Source of the DNA: Desulfovibrionaceae bacterium
GTDB lineage: Bacteria; Desulfobacterota; Desulfovibrionia; Desulfovibrionales; Desulfovibrionaceae
DNA length: 64,000 bases
Reading direction: 5' to 3'
Assembly (NCBI GenBank): GCA_028689675.1
Contig: JAQVCS010000002.1
Span: 1-64,000 of the forward strand
The position numbers and the translations under genes are program-made. Positions 54,926 through 64,000 of this stretch are shown in pieces. The first letter of the stretch is position 1, and every line of letters begins with the position of its first letter. The notes beneath the pieces were generated by a model. That model ran no database searches, was not told the origin of the DNA, and worked only from the letters and a program-made list of their open reading frames with translations.

Positions 54926-55147
54926 ATGGCTGCCAAGAAAAACAAAAATGACTCTGGTCGTCCCACCGCTGCTGACCTGACGCAGCTTTCTGTGGAAGAA
55001 CTCCGCACCAAGCTTGCCGAACAGCAGCAGGAAGTGTTTACCCTGCGCATGCAGCATGCCACCGCCCAGCTGGAAAATACCGCTGGCCTGAAGGCTGCCA
55101 AACGCCAGGTTGCACGTATTATGACCGTGCTTAATGAGAAAGGATAG
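54926..55147 (+). CDS. rpmC: 50S ribosomal protein L29
   Basis: 73 residues; a 20-residue N-terminal stretch rich in Lys/Asn precedes the usual core LSVEELRTKLAEQQQEVFTL. AAGGAGGGCC lies inside the end of rplP and fixes ATG 54926. Located at the tunnel exit. Confidence 0.95.
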   Translation: MAAKKNKNDSGRPTAADLTQLSVEELRTKLAEQQQEVFTLRMQHATAQLENTAGLKAAKRQVARIMTVLNEKG

Positions 55148-55157
55148 GGGCCAAGCG

Positions 55158-55424
55158 ATGTCTGAAGCTCTTGAAAGCCTGAAGGGCCGCATGCTCATCG
55201 GTGAAGTGGTCAGCGACAAGAACGACAAAACCATTGTTGTTCGTGTTCAGACCCTGGTGAAGCACCCCCTTCTGAAGAAGTATGTGAGGCGCCGCAAAAA
55301 GTTCACGGCTCATGATCCCATGAACGAATGCGGTATTGGTGATAGAGTCAAGATTGTGGAATACCGTCCGCTTTCGCGCAACAAGCGCTGGCATCTGGTT
55401 TCCATCATCGAAAAAGCCAAGTAG
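55158..55424 (+). CDS. rpsQ: 30S ribosomal protein S17
   Basis: 88 residues, with KGRMLIGEVVSDKNDKTIVV and HPLLKKYVRRRKKFTAHD. GGGGCC just upstream; ATG 55158 chosen over an in-frame ATG within rpmC. Confidence 0.96.
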   Translation: MSEALESLKGRMLIGEVVSDKNDKTIVVRVQTLVKHPLLKKYVRRRKKFTAHDPMNECGIGDRVKIVEYRPLSRNKRWHLVSIIEKAK

Positions 55425-55433
55425 GATAGTGCC

Positions 55434-55802
55434 ATGATTCAGGTAGAATCTACGCTCCAGGTCGCCGACAATTCCGGTGCCAAGAAGGTTGCCTGCATCA
55501 AGGTGCTCGGCGGTTCTCACCGCCGCTACGCCAGTGTGGGTGATATTATTGTGGTTTCTGTTAAAGAAGCCATCCCCCACAGCAAGGTGAAGAAAGGCGA
55601 CGTTATGAAGGCTGTTATCGTGCGCACGGCTAAAGAAGTGCGCCGCGTTGATGGCTCTTATATCAAGTTCGACGGCAACGCTGCTGTGTTGCTCTCTAGC
55701 CAGGGCGAACCCATGGGCACCCGTATTTTCGGACCTGTGGCTCGTGAGCTGCGCGCCATGAACTTCATGAAGATCGTTTCCCTTGCCCCTGAAGTTCTGT
55801 AG
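55434..55802 (+). CDS. rplN: 50S ribosomal protein L14
   Basis: 122 residues, the exact usual length. [27 protein letters not shown] and [25 protein letters not shown] are diagnostic. Confidence 0.98.
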   Translation: MIQVESTLQVADNSGAKKVACIKVLGGSHRRYASVGDIIVVSVKEAIPHSKVKKGDVMKAVIVRTAKEVRRVDGSYIKFDGNAAVLLSSQGEPMGTRIFGPVARELRAMNFMKIVSLAPEVL

Positions 55803-55811
55803 GAGATGATG

Positions 55812-56135
55812 ATGAAAAAATATCGTATCCGCAAGGACGACAAGGTAATGGTCATCGTTGGCAAAGACGCGGGCAAAATCGGCAAAGTGCTGAAGCTCCT
55901 TCCTAAGAAGGACGCCGTGCTGGTGGAAAAGGTGAATATGGTAAAACGCCACATGCGCCCCAACCCCTATGCACAGCAGCCCGGTGGCATTGTTGAGAAG
56001 GAAATGCCCCTCAACGTGTCTAACGTGATGGTCGTGTGCGATGCTTGCGGCAAACCCACTAAGGTTGGCTACAAGTATACCGAAGACGGCAAAAAAGTGC
56101 GCTTCTGCAAGAAGTGCAACGAAGTCATGGAATAA
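55812..56135 (+). CDS. rplX: 50S ribosomal protein L24
   Basis: 107 residues from the third of three tandem ATG codons (55806, 55809, 55812), the one best spaced from AGGAG at 55801-55805. KOW motif [20 protein letters not shown] at the N-terminus. The C-terminal part has two CxxC pairs (VVCDACG and RFCKKCN), a zinc-ribbon form of L24. Confidence 0.95.
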   Translation: MKKYRIRKDDKVMVIVGKDAGKIGKVLKLLPKKDAVLVEKVNMVKRHMRPNPYAQQPGGIVEKEMPLNVSNVMVVCDACGKPTKVGYKYTEDGKKVRFCKKCNEVME

Positions 56136-56145
56136 GGTGCAGACG

Positions 56146-56685
56146 ATGACACGTCTTGAAAAGATATACAAAGAGAAGATCGTGCCCAACATGCAGAAGG
56201 AATTTTCCTATTCCTCTCCCATGCAAATGCCGGGCATCGAGAAAGTCTCTCTGAACATCGGTCTGGGCTCTGCGGTTGCCAACAACAAGGTTATGGAAGA
56301 AGCAGTAAAAGAACTTTCTGCCATTGCCAGCCAAAAAGCTGTTGTGACCCGCGCTAAAAAGTCCATTGCCTCTTTTAAGTTGCGTGAAGGCATGCCCATT
56401 GGGGCACGCGTCACCCTGCGTAAAGATCGCATGTGGGACTTTTTAGACAAGCTCATTAACTTCGCTCTTCCCCGTGTTCGCGACTTTCGCGGCATCCCTG
56501 ATCGCGGGTTTGACGGGCGCGGCAACTTTACCCTTGGTATCAAGGAGCACACCATTTTCCCCGAACTGGAAGTGGATCGTGTTGAAATTCCCAAGGGTAT
56601 GAACATTACCATCGTGACCACGGCCACCACCGACAAAGAAGGCAAGTTCCTTCTTGAACAGCTCGGTATGCCGTTCAAGAAGTAG
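56146..56685 (+). CDS. rplE: 50S ribosomal protein L5
   Basis: 179 residues: [48 protein letters not shown]. Binds 5S rRNA. Starts 10 bp after rplX. Confidence 0.98.
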   Translation: MTRLEKIYKEKIVPNMQKEFSYSSPMQMPGIEKVSLNIGLGSAVANNKVMEEAVKELSAIASQKAVVTRAKKSIASFKLREGMPIGARVTLRKDRMWDFLDKLINFALPRVRDFRGIPDRGFDGRGNFTLGIKEHTIFPELEVDRVEIPKGMNITIVTTATTDKEGKFLLEQLGMPFKK

Positions 56686-56695
56686 GAGCGAGCGT

Positions 56696-56881
56696 ATGTC
56701 CCGTACTTCCCTTGAAGTCAAAGCGGCTCGCAAGCCCAAGTTCTCCACCCGTAAGTACAACCGCTGCCCCATATGCGGTCGTCCCCGAGCCTTTATGCGA
56801 GATTTCGGCATTTGCCGTATTTGTTTCCGCAATATGGCCCTTCGTGGTGAGCTGCCGGGTGTGCGCAAGTCTAGCTGGTAA
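56696..56881 (+). CDS. rpsN: 30S ribosomal protein S14, zinc-binding short form (type Z)
   Basis: 61 residues with CPIC and CRIC pairs in [20 protein letters not shown] and the end LPGVRKSSW. The 61-residue zinc form, not the 101-residue form. AGGAGCG precedes the ATG. Confidence 0.97.
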   Translation: MSRTSLEVKAARKPKFSTRKYNRCPICGRPRAFMRDFGICRICFRNMALRGELPGVRKSSW

Positions 56882-56889
56882 ACTCTTTC

Positions 56890-57046
56890 GGAATGTCCGG
56901 CGTTTGTGCGTCGGGCATTCCTTTTAGACCAGATGCCAGCAAAATAGTGCTGGACATCTGTGCCTTATTCAGGCACAAAGCAGTGCGGAAGTGCGAAGAT
57001 AGGCTTCGTAACCCCACTGCGTGTTAACATTTATAGGAGCATTTCA
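56890..57046 (+). promoter_or_regulatory. Cluster of hairpins separating rpsN from rpsH
   Basis: Three close hairpins: GGAATGTCCG/CGGGCATTCC followed by TTTT (56890-56925, terminator-like); CAGATG-CCAGC/GCTGG-A-CATCTG (56930-56960); TGTGCCT/AGGCACA (56959-56977, sharing 2 nt with the previous one). A weaker GCAGTG/CACTGC pair follows at about 56982-57020. The rpsH site TAGGAGC is after them. Confidence 0.6.
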
Positions 57047-57427
57047 ATGGTGACAGATCCTATTGCAGATATGCTTACGCGTATCCGCAACGCACATTTG
57101 GCCCTGCACAAGGAAGTGAATGTGCCGCGCTCGAAGATGAAGGAAGCTCTGGCTGCCATCCTCAAGCAGGAAGGTTACGTTGAAGACGTGACCGTGGCCG
57201 ATCGTGATATCACGATCACGCTGAAGTATTTCAAAGGCAAGCCCGTTATTTCTGGCTTAAAGCGTGTGAGCACCCCTGGCCGCCGCGTGTACGTTGGCGC
57301 CCACAAGATTCCCAAGGTGCAGAACGGCCTCGGCATTTGCATTCTGTCCACTTCCAAGGGCGTGCTTGACGGCATGAGCGCCCACGAAACGAAGATGGGC
57401 GGCGAACTTTTGTGTGAAATCTGGTAG
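57047..57427 (+). CDS. rpsH: 30S ribosomal protein S8
   Basis: 126 residues: MVTDPIADMLTRIRNAHLAL, RVSTPGRRVYVG and the C-terminal GGELLCEIW. In E. coli S8 represses the spc operon near rplE; the hairpins just upstream here are a different site. Confidence 0.97.
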   Translation: MVTDPIADMLTRIRNAHLALHKEVNVPRSKMKEALAAILKQEGYVEDVTVADRDITITLKYFKGKPVISGLKRVSTPGRRVYVGAHKIPKVQNGLGICILSTSKGVLDGMSAHETKMGGELLCEIW

Positions 57428-57437
57428 GCGGTGAACC

Positions 57438-57977
57438 ATGTCTAGAATTGGTAAACTCCCCATTCCCGTGCCGGCTGGCGTTGATGTCAAGATTGGTGCG
57501 GATGTTGTGGAAGTGAAAGGCCCCAAGGGCACTTTAACGACCCCTGTGTGCAGCCTTCTCAAGTATGAAGTTGCCGACGGCCATGTGACGCTGACCCGCC
57601 ATGACGAATCCCGTCAGACCCGCTCTCAGCACGGTCTGCGCCGCACCTTGCTTGCCAACTGCATTGATGGCGTAACCAAGGGCTTTTCCAAGTCTTTGGA
57701 AGTTATCGGCGTTGGTTTTAAGGTTGCCGTTAAGGGTAACATAATTGAACTTGCTGTGGGCTTTTCCCACCCTGTTATTGTTGATTTGCCCAAGGGCATT
57801 GAAGCAAGCGCTCAGGGGCAGGTGCTCACCATTTCGGGTATGAACAAAGAGCTGGTTGGCGAAATGGCCGCCCGTCTGCGTCGTATCCGCAAGCCTGAAC
57901 CGTATAAGGGCAAGGGCATTAAGTACACCACCGAGACGATCCAGCGTAAGGTCGGCAAGTCCGGCGGTAAGAAGTAG
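57438..57977 (+). CDS. rplF: 50S ribosomal protein L6
   Basis: 179 residues: MSRIGKLPIPVPAGVDVKI, KGPKGTL, and near the end RRIRKPEPYKGKGIKYTTE. Contacts the GTPase-associated region. Confidence 0.98.
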   Translation: MSRIGKLPIPVPAGVDVKIGADVVEVKGPKGTLTTPVCSLLKYEVADGHVTLTRHDESRQTRSQHGLRRTLLANCIDGVTKGFSKSLEVIGVGFKVAVKGNIIELAVGFSHPVIVDLPKGIEASAQGQVLTISGMNKELVGEMAARLRRIRKPEPYKGKGIKYTTETIQRKVGKSGGKK

Positions 57978-57990
57978 GCAGGTATAGACC

Positions 57991-58350
57991 ATGAAATATT
58001 CTAAGAATGAATCCCGTCAGCGCCGCAAGATCCGCATCCGCAAAAAGGTCAGCGGCACCGCGGCACGTCCGCGTCTCGTGGTGTTTCGGTCTAATCTGCA
58101 CATGTACGCCCAGATTATCGACGACGCTACCGGCACCACCCTTGTGAGTGCTTCCACGTTAGCGCTGAAGAAGACCGACCCCGCCGTGCATTGCAATAAG
58201 GCTGGCGCTGAAATGGTGGGCAAAGAAGTTGCCCGTCTGGCCAAGGAAAAGAACATCAGCTCTGTGGTGTTCGATCGTAACGGATACATTTATCACGGCC
58301 GTATCAAGGCGATCGCCGATGGCGCCCGTGACGGCGGCCTGGAGTTCTAG
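57991..58350 (+). CDS. rplR: 50S ribosomal protein L18
   Basis: 119 residues: [20 protein letters not shown] and [20 protein letters not shown]. Binds 5S rRNA with L5. Confidence 0.97.
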   Translation: MKYSKNESRQRRKIRIRKKVSGTAARPRLVVFRSNLHMYAQIIDDATGTTLVSASTLALKKTDPAVHCNKAGAEMVGKEVARLAKEKNISSVVFDRNGYIYHGRIKAIADGARDGGLEF

Positions 58351-58351
58351 T

Positions 58352-58867
58352 ATGCGTCAAGAAAATATGGAACAGCAAGCGCAGAATGAATCTGGCGAAA
58401 TCGAAAAGATTGTCGCCCTGAACCGAGTGGCCAAAGTTGTGAAAGGCGGCCGCCGTTTCAGCTTCAGTGCTCTGGTTGTCGTCGGTGACGGCAAGGGTGG
58501 CGTGGGTTTTGGCCTTGGTAAAGCGCAGGAAGTGCCCGAAGCTTTGCGTAAGGCTACCGAACGTGCGCGCAAAAACCGCGTGTTCATTCCCCTGTTAGAT
58601 GGCACCCTGCCTTATGAAGTGCTTGGCCGCTTTGGCGCTGGCCGCGTTATGATGAACCCCGCCTCCGAAGGTACTGGCATTATTGCTGGTGGCGCTGTGC
58701 GTGCTGTTATGGAAGCTGCGGGCGTGCGTGACGTGCTTGCCAAGGCCATTGGCACCAACAACCCCCACAACGTGCTTCGTGCCACCTTGGCAGGGCTTAC
58801 CTCCCTGCGTAGCGCTGAGGAAGTTTCTCAGCTGCGCGGCAAGCATTGCGAAGCTCCGAGGAAGTAG
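58352..58867 (+). CDS. rpsE: 30S ribosomal protein S5
   Basis: 171 residues from ATG 58352, one base after the rplR stop. [20 protein letters not shown], then [18 protein letters not shown] and the central [26 protein letters not shown] of the rplR end serves as ribosome-binding site. Confidence 0.97.
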   Translation: MRQENMEQQAQNESGEIEKIVALNRVAKVVKGGRRFSFSALVVVGDGKGGVGFGLGKAQEVPEALRKATERARKNRVFIPLLDGTLPYEVLGRFGAGRVMMNPASEGTGIIAGGAVRAVMEAAGVRDVLAKAIGTNNPHNVLRATLAGLTSLRSAEEVSQLRGKHCEAPRK

Positions 58868-58869
58868 TC

Positions 58870-59046
58870 ATGGCAGAAATTAAAGTGAAACTGGTGCGTA
58901 GCCGCATTTGCTGCACGCCCGCCCAGCGTGCCACGCTGGACAGCCTCGGCCTGAAGCGCCGCGAAATGGTGAAAGTTCATAAGGACTGCCCCGCCATTCG
59001 TGGTATGATACAAAAAGTCGTGCACCTTGTGGCTGTTGTTGACTAG
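58870..59046 (+). CDS. rpmD: 50S ribosomal protein L30
   Basis: 58 residues: AEIKVKLVRSRICCTPAQRA and LGLKRREMVKVH. Starts 2 bp after rpsE. Confidence 0.95.
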   Translation: MAEIKVKLVRSRICCTPAQRATLDSLGLKRREMVKVHKDCPAIRGMIQKVVHLVAVVD

Positions 59047-59065
59047 CCGCAGGAGGAGATAGAGT

Positions 59066-59548
59066 ATGCAACTCAATGAATTGTATCCCTTCCCTGAAGA
59101 ACGCAAAACACGCCGTCGCGTGGGTCGCGGTTCTGGTTCAGGCCTTGGCTGCACCGCAGGCAAGGGTAATAAGGGTCAAAATGCGCGCGCTGGTGGTGGT
59201 GTCCGCCCTGGTTTTGAAGGCGGCCAAATGCCCTTGCAGCGTCGTTTGCCCAAGCATGGTTTCAAAAACTATCTGTTTAAGGTTTCTTATGAAGTGGTCA
59301 ACCTTGACCGCCTGCAAGAAGCCTTTGCTGGTAAGTCTGAAATCACGCTGGATGATATGTATGATTGCGGCATGATTGCCAACGGCAAGCTGGTGAAAGT
59401 GCTGTCTCGTGGTGAAGTGACTTCTGCCATTACGGTTGAAGCGCACAAGTTCAGCGCAGCTGCTGCGGAAAAAATCCGCAACGCTGGCGGTCAGGCCAAA
59501 GAATTGTTGGCAGACACCGTGGCTGAAGCCCCTGCCACTGCCGAATAA
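59066..59548 (+). CDS. rplO: 50S ribosomal protein L15
   Basis: 160 residues: RRVGRGSGSGLGCTAGKGNK, GGVRPGFEGGQMPLQRRLPK. The C-terminus ends in an Ala/Glu-rich tail. GCAGGAGGAG lies before the ATG. Confidence 0.97.
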   Translation: MQLNELYPFPEERKTRRRVGRGSGSGLGCTAGKGNKGQNARAGGGVRPGFEGGQMPLQRRLPKHGFKNYLFKVSYEVVNLDRLQEAFAGKSEITLDDMYDCGMIANGKLVKVLSRGEVTSAITVEAHKFSAAAAEKIRNAGGQAKELLADTVAEAPATAE

Positions 59549-59560
59549 TACGGTTCTCAA

Positions 59561-59598
59561 GGCTGCTGCCAAGTGCCCCTTAGGGGCTGGCAGCAGCC
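59561..59598 (+). promoter_or_regulatory. Long nested hairpin between rplO and secY
   Basis: Outer stem GGCTGCTGCCA/TGGCAGCAGCC (11 bp) and inner stem GCCCC/GGGGC with a 3-nt loop. No T tract follows, so it is likely an mRNA processing or translational-control hairpin. It begins 12 nt after the rplO stop, with about 105 nt remaining before secY. Confidence 0.65.
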
Positions 59599-59703
59599 TG
59601 TGCCCAAAAAGGCAAGGCGTGCTGAGCGCCCTGTCTTATGAACCAAGCTGCCTCGAAGGGGATTTTTCCCTTACGGGGAATACTAAAAAAAGAGTACGAA
59701 TTC

Positions 59704-61011
59704 ATGGCAAATGGAGCAAACAACATGGCCGCGCAGTCCGACCTCGGCAAAAAGCTGGGTTGGACCTTACTGCTTTTATGCTGCTACCGCATCGGTGTGC
59801 ATATCCCAATTCCTGGGGTTGATGCTGCTGCTATCGCCAGCTTTTTCCAATCCATGTCCGGCACGTTGTTCGGCCTATTTGACATGTTCTCTGGCGGTGG
59901 CCTTTCCAATGTGTCTGTTTTTGCCCTTGGCATTATGCCCTACATTTCCGCGTCCATTATTATGCAGCTTTTGCAGGTGGCAAGCCCCTCCATTAAGCGC
60001 ATGGCCAAGGAAGAAGGGCAGGCTGGGCGCCGCAAGCTGACGCAGTATACACGCTACCTCACGGTGCTTATCACGCTTGTGCAGGGTCTTGGCATTGCCG
60101 TTGGCCTTGAAAGCATGACCAGCCCCACGCAGGCACCTATTGTGCTTGAGCCAGGGTGGACTTTCCGTTTGGTAACCATCATGACCTTCACCGCTGGTAC
60201 GGTGCTTATCATGTGGCTGGGTGAGCAAATTACCGAAAAGGGTGTGGGCAACGGCATTTCGTTGATCATCTTTTCTGGTATTGTTGTGGGCATTCCCCGC
60301 GCTATCATCCAGTCTATTGCCCTGATTCAAGCAGGGGATATGAGCATCTTTTTTGCCGTGTTGATTTTGCTCTTCATGCTGGTTGTCACCGTGGCTATTG
60401 TGTTTGTGGAGCGTGCCCAAAGGCGCATTCCCATTCAGTATGCCAAAAGGCAGATTGGGCGTAAAATGTTTGGTGGGCAAAACACGCATTTACCTTTGCG
60501 TGTGAACACTGCTGGCGTTATTCCCCCTATTTTTGCCTCGTCGTTGCTGCTTTTTCCTGCCACTATAGGGCAGTTTTCCAGCAATGCTTTTGTACAGCAG
60601 ATTGCAAGCTATTTTCAGCCTGCATCACTGGTGTATAATATTATCTTTATCGCGCTTATTTTCTTTTTCTGTTATTTCTATACGGCAATTATTATTGACC
60701 CCAAGGATATGGCAGAAAATTTGAAAAAAGCAGGCGGGTTCATCCCCAGTATTCGCCCTGGTGAAAAGACACAGGAATATATAGATACCGTGCTTGCACG
60801 CCTCACCCTTTCTGGTGCTGTGTACATCTCTTTGGTTTCTGTTATGCCTATGATGCTTATTGCCAAGTTTAACGTTCCGTTCTACTTTGGCGGCACAAGC
60901 TTGCTTATTCTTGTGGGCGTTTCTATGGATTTCATGTCTCGTATCGAATCGCACCTTATTTCCACCCAATATGCAGGCCTGATGAAAAAGGCTCAAGGGC
61001 GCGGCAAGTAG
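59704..61011 (+). CDS. secY: Preprotein translocase subunit SecY
   Basis: Channel protein of SecYEG, 435 residues with ten predicted membrane segments. GKKLGWTLLLLCCYRIGVHIPIPG at the start, MPYISASIIMQLL, GNGISLIIFSGIV and FFCYFYTAIIIDPKDMAENLKK are characteristic. Start is either ATG 59704 or 59725; a GGAG before 59725 makes the shorter form nearly as likely. An in-frame ATG at 59638 would add 22 unrelated residues. Confidence 0.96.
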   Translation: MANGANNMAAQSDLGKKLGWTLLLLCCYRIGVHIPIPGVDAAAIASFFQSMSGTLFGLFDMFSGGGLSNVSVFALGIMPYISASIIMQLLQVASPSIKRMAKEEGQAGRRKLTQYTRYLTVLITLVQGLGIAVGLESMTSPTQAPIVLEPGWTFRLVTIMTFTAGTVLIMWLGEQITEKGVGNGISLIIFSGIVVGIPRAIIQSIALIQAGDMSIFFAVLILLFMLVVTVAIVFVERAQRRIPIQYAKRQIGRKMFGGQNTHLPLRVNTAGVIPPIFASSLLLFPATIGQFSSNAFVQQIASYFQPASLVYNIIFIALIFFFCYFYTAIIIDPKDMAENLKKAGGFIPSIRPGEKTQEYIDTVLARLTLSGAVYISLVSVMPMMLIAKFNVPFYFGGTSLLILVGVSMDFMSRIESHLISTQYAGLMKKAQGRGK

Positions 61012-61063
61012 GGCGCAAGCGCACCCTGCCCTTACTCACAGCAGAGTGCAAAGAAGTACTGTA

Positions 61064-61858
61064 ATGAAAAAATATCGTGGCGTATTTATAAAGAATGATC
61101 GAGAGATTGCGGGTATTCGCGAAGCGAACCGCATCGGTGCTAATATACTCGACGCCATTGGCGACGCGGTGCAGCCCGGCATTCCTACCATGCGCCTGGA
61201 AGAGCTTGTACAAGACCTGTGTGCTTCGTACAAGGTCAAGCCGGCATTTCAGGGCTATTGCGGTTTTCCCTTTGCCCTGTGCTGCTCGGTAAATGAGCAA
61301 GTGGTGCACGGTTTCCCTTCCACGCGGCTGCTGAAGGAAGGAGACATAGTGAGTTGTGATTTTGGCGTTGTGTATGACGGCTTTATCAGCGACTCGGCAC
61401 GCACCTTTGCTGTAGGCCAAGTCAGTGACGAAACTGCCCGTTTATTGCAGGTAACAGAGGAATCTTTGTATGTCGGCATTAAGCAGGCACAAGTAGGTGC
61501 AGACGTGCACGCCATTGGCGCTGCTGTTCAGGCCTATGTAGAAAGTCATGGCTTTGGCGTCGTTCGGCGTTATGTTGGGCATGGGGTGGGAGCAAAGCTC
61601 CATGAAAAGCCTGAAGTGCCCAACTTTAAGCCAGCGCTGCATGGCATCCCTTTGCAGGCTGGTATGGTCATCGCTATTGAGCCTATGGTCACTGTAGGTT
61701 CCTATGAGGTGAACGTGCTGGACGATCAATGGACTGCTGTAACAAGTGACGGCAAGTACGCCGCTCACTTTGAACACAGTGTGGCAATTACGCCGTCTGG
61801 CCCCCGCATTCTGAGTGTTTCAGACCGCGGGCTGGCGCGGACGGAATTTATGTGTTGA
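61064..61858 (+). CDS. map: Methionine aminopeptidase, type I
   Basis: Removes N-terminal methionine from new proteins. 264 residues: metal ligands in [48 protein letters not shown] and [12 protein letters not shown]. Placed between secY and rpmJ with no adk or infA, as in Desulfovibrio. Confidence 0.96.
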
Positions 61859-61940
61859 CAGAAGACGTAAAGTTGGATATAGACCTCTGTTCCTGCTGGT
61901 ATTTTGTCGGCAGGCAGAAGCAACGTCCTGGAGACAAGTT

Positions 61941-62054
61941 ATGAAAGTCAGGCCTTCCGTTAAAAAAATTTGCCCCAAATGCAAGGTCATCCGTCGCAAG
62001 GGCGTGCTGAGAGTGATCTGCGAAAACCCCCGACACAAGCAGCGTCAGGGCTAG
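61941..62054 (+). CDS. rpmJ: 50S ribosomal protein L36
   Basis: 37 residues, [20 protein letters not shown], then C and H completing a C-C-C-H zinc site. A GGAGA site lies 9 bp before the ATG. Confidence 0.97.
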
Positions 62055-62069
62055 GGCAGGAGACATACT

Positions 62070-62438
62070 GTGGCAAGAATTGCAGGTGTAGATTTGCCCC
62101 GTGGCAAACGTGTTGATATTGCGTTGACCTATATTTATGGTATCGGCCGTACTACGGCTCTTCAGATCCTCGATGTCGCTGGCATTGACTGGACACGCAA
62201 TATTGATGACATTTCGGCTGATGAAGTGAACGAAATCCGCAAGGAGCTTGAAGGAAACCATAAGGTCGAGGGCGACCTCCGCCGCGAGATTTCCAGCAAT
62301 ATTAAGCGTCTTATGGATATTGGCTGTTACCGTGGGTTGCGTCATCGTCGCGGCCTTCCCGTACACGGCCAGCGCACGCACACCAATGCACGCACCCGTA
62401 AGGGTCCCCGTCGCGGTGCGGTCGCCAAGAAAAAGTAG
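62070..62438 (+). CDS. rpsM: 30S ribosomal protein S13
   Basis: 122 residues from a GTG start (GTGGCAAGAATT) preceded by [30 protein letters not shown] and [20 protein letters not shown] are diagnostic. First gene of the alpha segment. Confidence 0.97.
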   Translation: MARIAGVDLPRGKRVDIALTYIYGIGRTTALQILDVAGIDWTRNIDDISADEVNEIRKELEGNHKVEGDLRREISSNIKRLMDIGCYRGLRHRRGLPVHGQRTHTNARTRKGPRRGAVAKKK

Positions 62439-62497
62439 TCAGACGCGCTTGAGCCTGAGCTAGGCTCAGTCAGCGCGACATCACTCGAGGTATCGTC

Positions 62498-62887
62498 ATG
62501 GCAAGAGCCAAAAAAGCGGTCAAAAGAAAGGAAAAGAAGAATGTCCCTGTGGGTATTGCCCACATTCAGGCTTCTTTCAATAATACAATCATTACCTTTA
62601 CAGATACCCGCGGCAACGCAGTAAGCTGGGCCTCCTCTGGCCAGAGCGGCTTTAAGGGTTCTCGTAAATCTACCCCCTTCGCTGCGCAGGTGGCTGCTGA
62701 AACTGCTGGCCGCAAGGCGCAGGAAAACGGTATGCGTACCGTGGGTGTGTATGTTAAGGGGCCAGGCTCCGGCCGTGAAGCCGCTATGCGCGCCATTAAC
62801 GCCATCGGTTTCAAGGTTGCGTTCATCCGCGATGTGACGCCTATCCCGCACAATGGCTGCCGTCCGCCTAAACGGCGCCGTGTATAA
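62498..62887 (+). CDS. rpsK: 30S ribosomal protein S11
   Basis: 129 residues: [20 protein letters not shown], then [19 protein letters not shown] and the end [15 protein letters not shown]. Confidence 0.98.
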   Translation: MARAKKAVKRKEKKNVPVGIAHIQASFNNTIITFTDTRGNAVSWASSGQSGFKGSRKSTPFAAQVAAETAGRKAQENGMRTVGVYVKGPGSGREAAMRAINAIGFKVAFIRDVTPIPHNGCRPPKRRRV

Positions 62888-62935
62888 TTCAGCTTCCCGC
62901 CACTGGCGAAAGCTGAAATCGTAACGAGGATTATC

Positions 62936-63562
62936 ATGGCAAAATATACTGAAGCCAAATGCCGCATGTGCCGCCGTGAAGGCTGCAAGCTCTTTTTGAA
63001 GGGCGACCGCTGCTTCACCGACAAATGCGCTTTCGATCGCCGCCCTTATGCCCCCGGCCAGCATGGCCGCGCCCGCAAAAAGGTCAGCGAATATGCGGTT
63101 CAGCTGCGTGAAAAGCAGAAGGTGCGCCGCACTTATGGCGTTCTGGAACGCCAGTTCCGTGGGTACTTCGCCAAGGCCGATATGGCCAAGGGCGTAACAG
63201 GTACTAACTTGCTGGTCACTCTGGAATGCCGTTTGGACAACGTGGTGTACCGTTTGGGTTTCGCCAACTCCCGCAATCAGGCTCGTCAGCTTGTGCGTCA
63301 CGGCGTGTTTTCGCTCAATGACCACAAGGTGAACATCCCCTCCCTTCAGGTGAACGTGGGTGATGTTATTTCCGTTCCTGAAAAGAACCGTAAAATTCCC
63401 GTACTTGCTGAAGCTCAGGAAGTCATTGCTCGCCGTGGTTGCCCCGGTTGGCTGGAAGCTGACGGCGCTGCCTTCAAGGGCACTGTCAAGGCTATGCCGC
63501 AGCGCGATGATATTCAGTTCCCCATCAACGAGCAGCTTATCGTCGAATTGTACTCGAAATAA
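62936..63562 (+). CDS. rpsD: 30S ribosomal protein S4, zinc-binding form
   Basis: 208 residues: a cysteine-rich N-terminus [18 protein letters not shown], then [20 protein letters not shown], and the S4 RNA-binding domain [20 protein letters not shown]. Assembly initiator of 30S. Confidence 0.98.
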   Translation: MAKYTEAKCRMCRREGCKLFLKGDRCFTDKCAFDRRPYAPGQHGRARKKVSEYAVQLREKQKVRRTYGVLERQFRGYFAKADMAKGVTGTNLLVTLECRLDNVVYRLGFANSRNQARQLVRHGVFSLNDHKVNIPSLQVNVGDVISVPEKNRKIPVLAEAQEVIARRGCPGWLEADGAAFKGTVKAMPQRDDIQFPINEQLIVELYSK

Positions 63563-63574
63563 ACGGGGGCCGTC

Positions 63575-64000
63575 ATGCTTATTAAACAAGGCGAACGGCT
63601 TATCAATGCCCGAAACTGGGGGGAGCTTGTCAAGCCCAACCAGATTATTCGGGAAAATGATAGCGCCAGCGCCACACATGGTAAGTTCGTGTGTGAGCCT
63701 TTGGAGCGCGGTTACGGCACCACCATCGGCAATGCCATGCGTAGGGTGCTTTTATCCTCGCTGCAGGGTGCTGCGTTGGTCTCTGTTAAAATCTCTGGCG
63801 TGCAGCATGAGTTTACCACCATGCATGGCGTGCTTGAAGATGTGACGGATTTGATTTTGAACCTCAAGCAGGTCCGTCTTGCTATGGATACGGATGAAGC
63901 CCAGCGCCTCACGCTTCGCGTGGAAAACCGCAAGGGTGCCGTTACCGCAGCAGATATTCAGGAAAACCAGCATGTTATGGTGCTGAACCCTGACTTGCAC
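63575..64000 (+). CDS. rpoA: RNA polymerase alpha subunit, 5' part (cut by window end)
   Basis: 142 residues of the N-terminal domain: [28 protein letters not shown] and [17 protein letters not shown]. The frame is still open at 64000. Starts 12 bp after rpsD, following the usual alpha operon order. Confidence 0.96.
   Translation, partial: MLIKQGERLINARNWGELVKPNQIIRENDSASATHGKFVCEPLERGYGTTIGNAMRRVLLSSLQGAALVSVKISGVQHEFTTMHGVLEDVTDLILNLKQVRLAMDTDEAQRLTLRVENRKGAVTAADIQENQHVMVLNPDLH

Noticed and set aside
62342..63679. Minus-strand frame (445 codons) opposite rpsM-rpsK-rpsD
   Set aside because: Antisense shadow arising from codon bias of ribosomal genes.

Overview
The window looks like a chromosomal segment of a Gram-negative, lactate-oxidising sulfate- or sulfite-reducer of the Desulfovibrionaceae (Desulfovibrio/Bilophila/Mailhella-like, moderate GC). 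This rests on three things: the Desulfovibrio-type lactate oxidation set (FAD lactate dehydrogenase, Fe-S partner, LldG and a fused LldEF, lactate permease); the gene neighbourhoods guaB-guaA-tatB-tatC-hisB-hisA, hisC-cmk and lysS-lolC-lolD-bamA; and a spc operon with secY-map-rpmJ-rpsM and no adk. Species cannot be fixed from the sequence alone.

Layout. 1-490: two simple-sequence repeats and a promoter ahead of type III glutamine synthetase (glnN). 3.0-5.1 kb: meso-diaminopimelate dehydrogenase, then a CI-like repressor diverging from a small HTH gene. 5.5-13.1 kb: a five-gene lactate uptake and oxidation operon. 13.4-14.8 kb (minus): maf, a YfcE-like phosphoesterase and a Trm112-like gene. 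15.2-22.4 kb (plus): a PHP phosphoesterase, then lysS-lolC-lolD-bamA. 22.8-24.1 kb (minus): dicarboxylate/amino-acid symporter. 24.5-32.0 kb (minus): guaB-guaA-tatB-tatC-hisB-lipoprotein-hisA. 32.1-36.0 kb (plus): ffh, rpsP, khpA, rimM, mutM. 36.2-39.8 kb (minus): comEC and tatD. 40-44.6 kb (plus): UDP-glucuronate decarboxylase, universal stress protein, hisC-cmk and a TauE/SafE permease. 44.8-46.9 kb (minus): UPF0210 and its ACT-domain partner. 47.3-49.8 kb: secA. 50-64 kb (plus): S10, spc and alpha ribosomal operons up to a truncated rpoA.

How it works together. Lactate enters through LctP and is oxidised by the two Fe-S/flavin lactate dehydrogenase systems. Protein export is heavily represented: SRP (ffh), SecA, SecY, TatBC, LolCD and BamA. 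Most of the rest is translation and purine/histidine synthesis.

The window is largely housekeeping, and I found no clear defence island, prophage, CRISPR array or tRNA/rRNA gene. The parts that look unusual are: a TatC carrying an N-terminal winged-helix domain and a long Ala/Pro-rich linker; BamA with an extra N-terminal domain; a structured intergenic repeat in two 3'-3' gaps with related fragments elsewhere; three non-coding tandem repeats of different period; a long hairpin-rich leader before the S10 operon and a hairpin-filled gap splitting rpsN from rpsH; and rimM followed directly by mutM where trmD-rplS is expected.
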